Part shown: one piece after another, positions 62,348 through 64,000 of the stretch
Layout: each line of letters starts with the position of its first letter
How positions within the stretch are numbered: the stretch's first letter is position 1
Assembly (NCBI GenBank): GCA_965223305.1
Contig: CBDCWT010000085.1
Span: 1-64,000 of the forward strand
Direction: 5' to 3'
Source: CBDCWT01 sp965223305
Lineage (GTDB): Bacteria; Planctomycetota; Planctomycetia; Pirellulales; Pirellulaceae
Length of the DNA: 64,000 nt
The notes under the pieces: generated by a model
The model's input: the letters and a program-made list of their open reading frames with translations, nothing else
Databases searched by the model: none
What the model was told of the DNA's origin: nothing
Translations under genes and position numbers: made by a program

Positions 62348-63621
62348 TGCTGCTTAATCCGACAATGCAATTGAGCGATGTCGTCACGACGGCCAGCGAT
62401 AGGCCGGTCTACATTTGGGGTGCTCGGCACGATGGTCTCGGCATGCTGAAGGCCCTGCAGCGCAGTGGCGTCAATCCAGACGGCTTCATCGACAACAATC
62501 CGATCCTGCACAACAAGACGGTGATGGGAAAAACCGTCCATCGGCCAGCGGAAGTGCTTGGCAGTGAAGCGGCCGTACAGAACCCGTTTGTGTTCGTAGC
62601 ATCGGGTTACTTCGCCGACGAAATCTGTGACGAGTGTGCGACCTTCGGATTGAGTAAGAACGCGGACTACGTGGTGGCCACGGACCTGCAGTACTTCAAC
62701 TACCAGATCGACCATGCTGGCTACTGCAATCTGCGTTGTATCTCCTGCGCCGTCGCGAACTTCACGTCCCACCATCCGGGGGGATTTATGTCGGCAGCAA
62801 CCTACGAGAAAGTTGTTGAGAAGATCGTCCGGGAAGATCCTTTCGTGGGCATGTTACGGCTCTACGACTGGGGTGAACCGCTGCTCAATCCGGCGTTTGC
62901 AGAAATACTCGAGGTAACCAATCAGTACGGGATGCTCTCTGTCCTGTCGAGCAACCTGAACGTCATTCGCAATCTGGACAACGTTATCAAAGCCAAGCCA
63001 ACTTGGTTTCGCGTCTCCAACTCGGGCTTCGGGAAGAACTATGAGCTGACTCACACGGGTGGGCGCTGGGAAGTCTTTCACAAGAACCTGTTGGCCCTCG
63101 CTGAGGCACGCGCCAAGTATCATCCGGAGATGGAAGTTGAGTTGTTCTTCCATATCTACAAGCACAACCGTGACGACTTTCCGCAGATGCAGGCCCTTTG
63201 CGACGAATTGGGTTTCATCTTGCGTTACACGCATGCCTATGTCTTTCCACTAGATCATGTGGAATCCATTGTCGAAGGCCGGCCGGTAAACGACATGGTT
63301 AAGAAAACATGCGATCTGCTGCACCTCAAGGTCGAGGATGCGGTAGAGTTGGCGCGGCAAGAGAGGGAACGTCCCTGCTACTTCGAACGGTTCATCCGTA
63401 TCACCTGGGACTTGAAGATGACCCAGTGCATCAATTGGTACGACCCTGGTTTGCTGCTGTGCGAAGGAGATTTCTTGTCGACGCCGTTTTCGCGGATTGT
63501 CGCACTGAAGCGTGACATGGAGCTGTGCAAGCGTTGCAAGAGCAACGCGCTACACAGGTACTGCAACGTCTACGGTGACAACAAGCTGATCCATCAGATC
63601 GAGAGCGTGAAAGTAGCGTGA
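62347..63621 (+). CDS. Radical SAM protein with N-terminal Rossmann-like domain
   Basis: The protein has 424 residues from the ATG at 62347; a GTG one codon earlier (62344) overlaps the rfbH stop. The first 110 residues (RPVYIWGARHDGLGMLKALQ, SGVNPDGFIDNNP, NPFVFVASGYFADEI) resemble the nucleotide-sugar or PglD-like Rossmann domain found ahead of glycan enzymes. The radical SAM motif is CNLRCISC (CX3CX2C). A C-terminal cysteine set (ITWDLKMTQCINWYDPG, LCEGDF, CKRCKSNALHRYC) suggests a SPASM-like auxiliary cluster. Its place at the end of the deoxysugar operon suggests chemistry on a sugar or sugar carrier, such as a further deoxygenation, epimerisation or methylation. The substrate is unknown. 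Confidence 0.78.
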   Translation: MLLNPTMQLSDVVTTASDRPVYIWGARHDGLGMLKALQRSGVNPDGFIDNNPILHNKTVMGKTVHRPAEVLGSEAAVQNPFVFVASGYFADEICDECATFGLSKNADYVVATDLQYFNYQIDHAGYCNLRCISCAVANFTSHHPGGFMSAATYEKVVEKIVREDPFVGMLRLYDWGEPLLNPAFAEILEVTNQYGMLSVLSSNLNVIRNLDNVIKAKPTWFRVSNSGFGKNYELTHTGGRWEVFHKNLLALAEARAKYHPEMEVELFFHIYKHNRDDFPQMQALCDELGFILRYTHAYVFPLDHVESIVEGRPVNDMVKKTCDLLHLKVEDAVELARQERERPCYFERFIRITWDLKMTQCINWYDPGLLLCEGDFLSTPFSRIVALKRDMELCKRCKSNALHRYCNVYGDNKLIHQIESVKVA

Positions 63622-63809
63622 GAACGTTCCACCGCTAGGTGATAAGTAGCCGAACTCACCAGAGGTAGCCGAACTCGCCAGAGTTTGGCGGACTGCCAGA
63701 GTATGGTAGCCGAACTCGCCAGAGTTTGGCAGACTGCCGATTCGTCCAAATTCTGGCGAATTCGGCTACAGATTGAGCGTGAAAGTCGCGTAAATCGGTT
63801 CCAACTGTT
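63622..63809. repeat. Tandem and inverted copies of the GTAGCCGAACTCGCCAGAG repeat
   Basis: Direct copies lie at 63646-63664, 63665-63688 and 63706-63729, and an inverted copy, CCAAATTCTGGCGAATTCGG, at 63746-63769. The same unit occurs at 341, 4105, 58935 and 58956. Spacing is irregular and there are no unique spacers, so it is not a CRISPR array. The unit is probably an intergenic multicopy element of this genome. Confidence 0.8.
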
Positions 63810-64000
63810 ATGCCGACCAGAATCCTCCACATCACGCCACACATGGGCGGCGGCGTGGGCCGAGTGCTAAGGCACTTCACCGTGGCCTCCCGGGAAAGCG
63901 GCCTCTATACGCACCGCATTGTCTGCCTCGACTACGCGAACGAGCAGTCACTGCACTGGTCGATAGCAACAGAAATCTCCGTGGACGGAGGAATGCGGCA
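63810..64000 (+). CDS. Glycosyltransferase family 4, N-terminal part
   Basis: The gene runs off the window after 63 residues. From ATG 63810 it reads MPTRILHITPHMGGGVGRVL, the typical N-terminus of GT4-type enzymes (strand, then a glycine-rich loop), followed by FTVASRESGLYTHRIVCL. The start has no strong ribosome site. It probably continues the deoxysugar/glycan cluster. Confidence 0.7.
   Translation, partial: MPTRILHITPHMGGGVGRVLRHFTVASRESGLYTHRIVCLDYANEQSLHWSIATEISVDGGMR

Noticed and set aside
63646..63769. Possible CRISPR array
   Set aside because: Only three or four units with irregular spacing, one inverted, no unique spacers, and the unit recurs elsewhere in spacers.

Overview
The window reads as chromosomal DNA of a planctomycete, most likely of the Pirellulales/Rhodopirellula type. 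The evidence is three pseudopilin-like DUF1559 proteins, a planctomycete-type ECF sigma factor, many large exported or membrane proteins with few known relatives, TPR-GT41 glycosyltransferases, and long intergenic spacers filled with short GC-rich repeats. No rRNA, tRNA or CRISPR array was seen.

Layout. 0-5 kb: end of a cyclophilin gene, then a minus-strand operon for a MacB/LolD-type ABC exporter with two exported or membrane partners. 5.5-16.2 kb: glycan and housekeeping genes (UDP-galactopyranose-mutase-like flavoprotein, GT87, GT2, smpB, lipB-lipA, two polytopic GT39/TMTC-like proteins). 16.8-26 kb: ECF sigma factor, degenerate MT-A70 methyltransferase, Tat-lipoprotein cellobiose/mannobiose 2-epimerase-like protein, a truncated membrane glycosyltransferase with its full-length paralogue, and a carboxypeptidase-regulatory-like protein. 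26.2-29.4 kb: a compact minus-strand cassette of a small secreted cysteine-rich peptide, an exported anchored protein, a C39-like peptidase fused to a rhodanese domain, and a MauE-type redox membrane protein. 29.4-43 kb: accessory land with decayed sequence, a DUF1559-FGE fusion, an ISAs1 element split by an IS256 element, and a plus-strand operon lipoprotein - GH113-like hydrolase - CslA/CelA-like synthase - DUF1559. 43.3-47 kb: an IS66 element with an extra SEC-C gene. 47.2-58.4 kb: fliS followed upstream by four tandem TPR-GT41 (OGT/SPINDLY-like) genes. 59.4-64 kb: a deoxysugar operon (RfbC-like, epimerase, RfbH, radical SAM) and the start of a GT4.

How the genes fit together. Two themes dominate. 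The first is surface glycan synthesis. The CslA-like synthase sits directly beside a GH113-like hydrolase, as polysaccharide synthases often sit with a trimming hydrolase, and a secreted mannobiose-epimerase-like protein lies 17 kb away. The GT41 array next to fliS and the 3,6-dideoxysugar-type operon suggest O-glycosylation of flagellin or another surface protein. The second theme is a possible peptide maturation cassette (26.2-29.4 kb), the strongest candidate for an undescribed system.

All calls were made by reading the sequence. No database search was run, so family names rest on recognised motifs.
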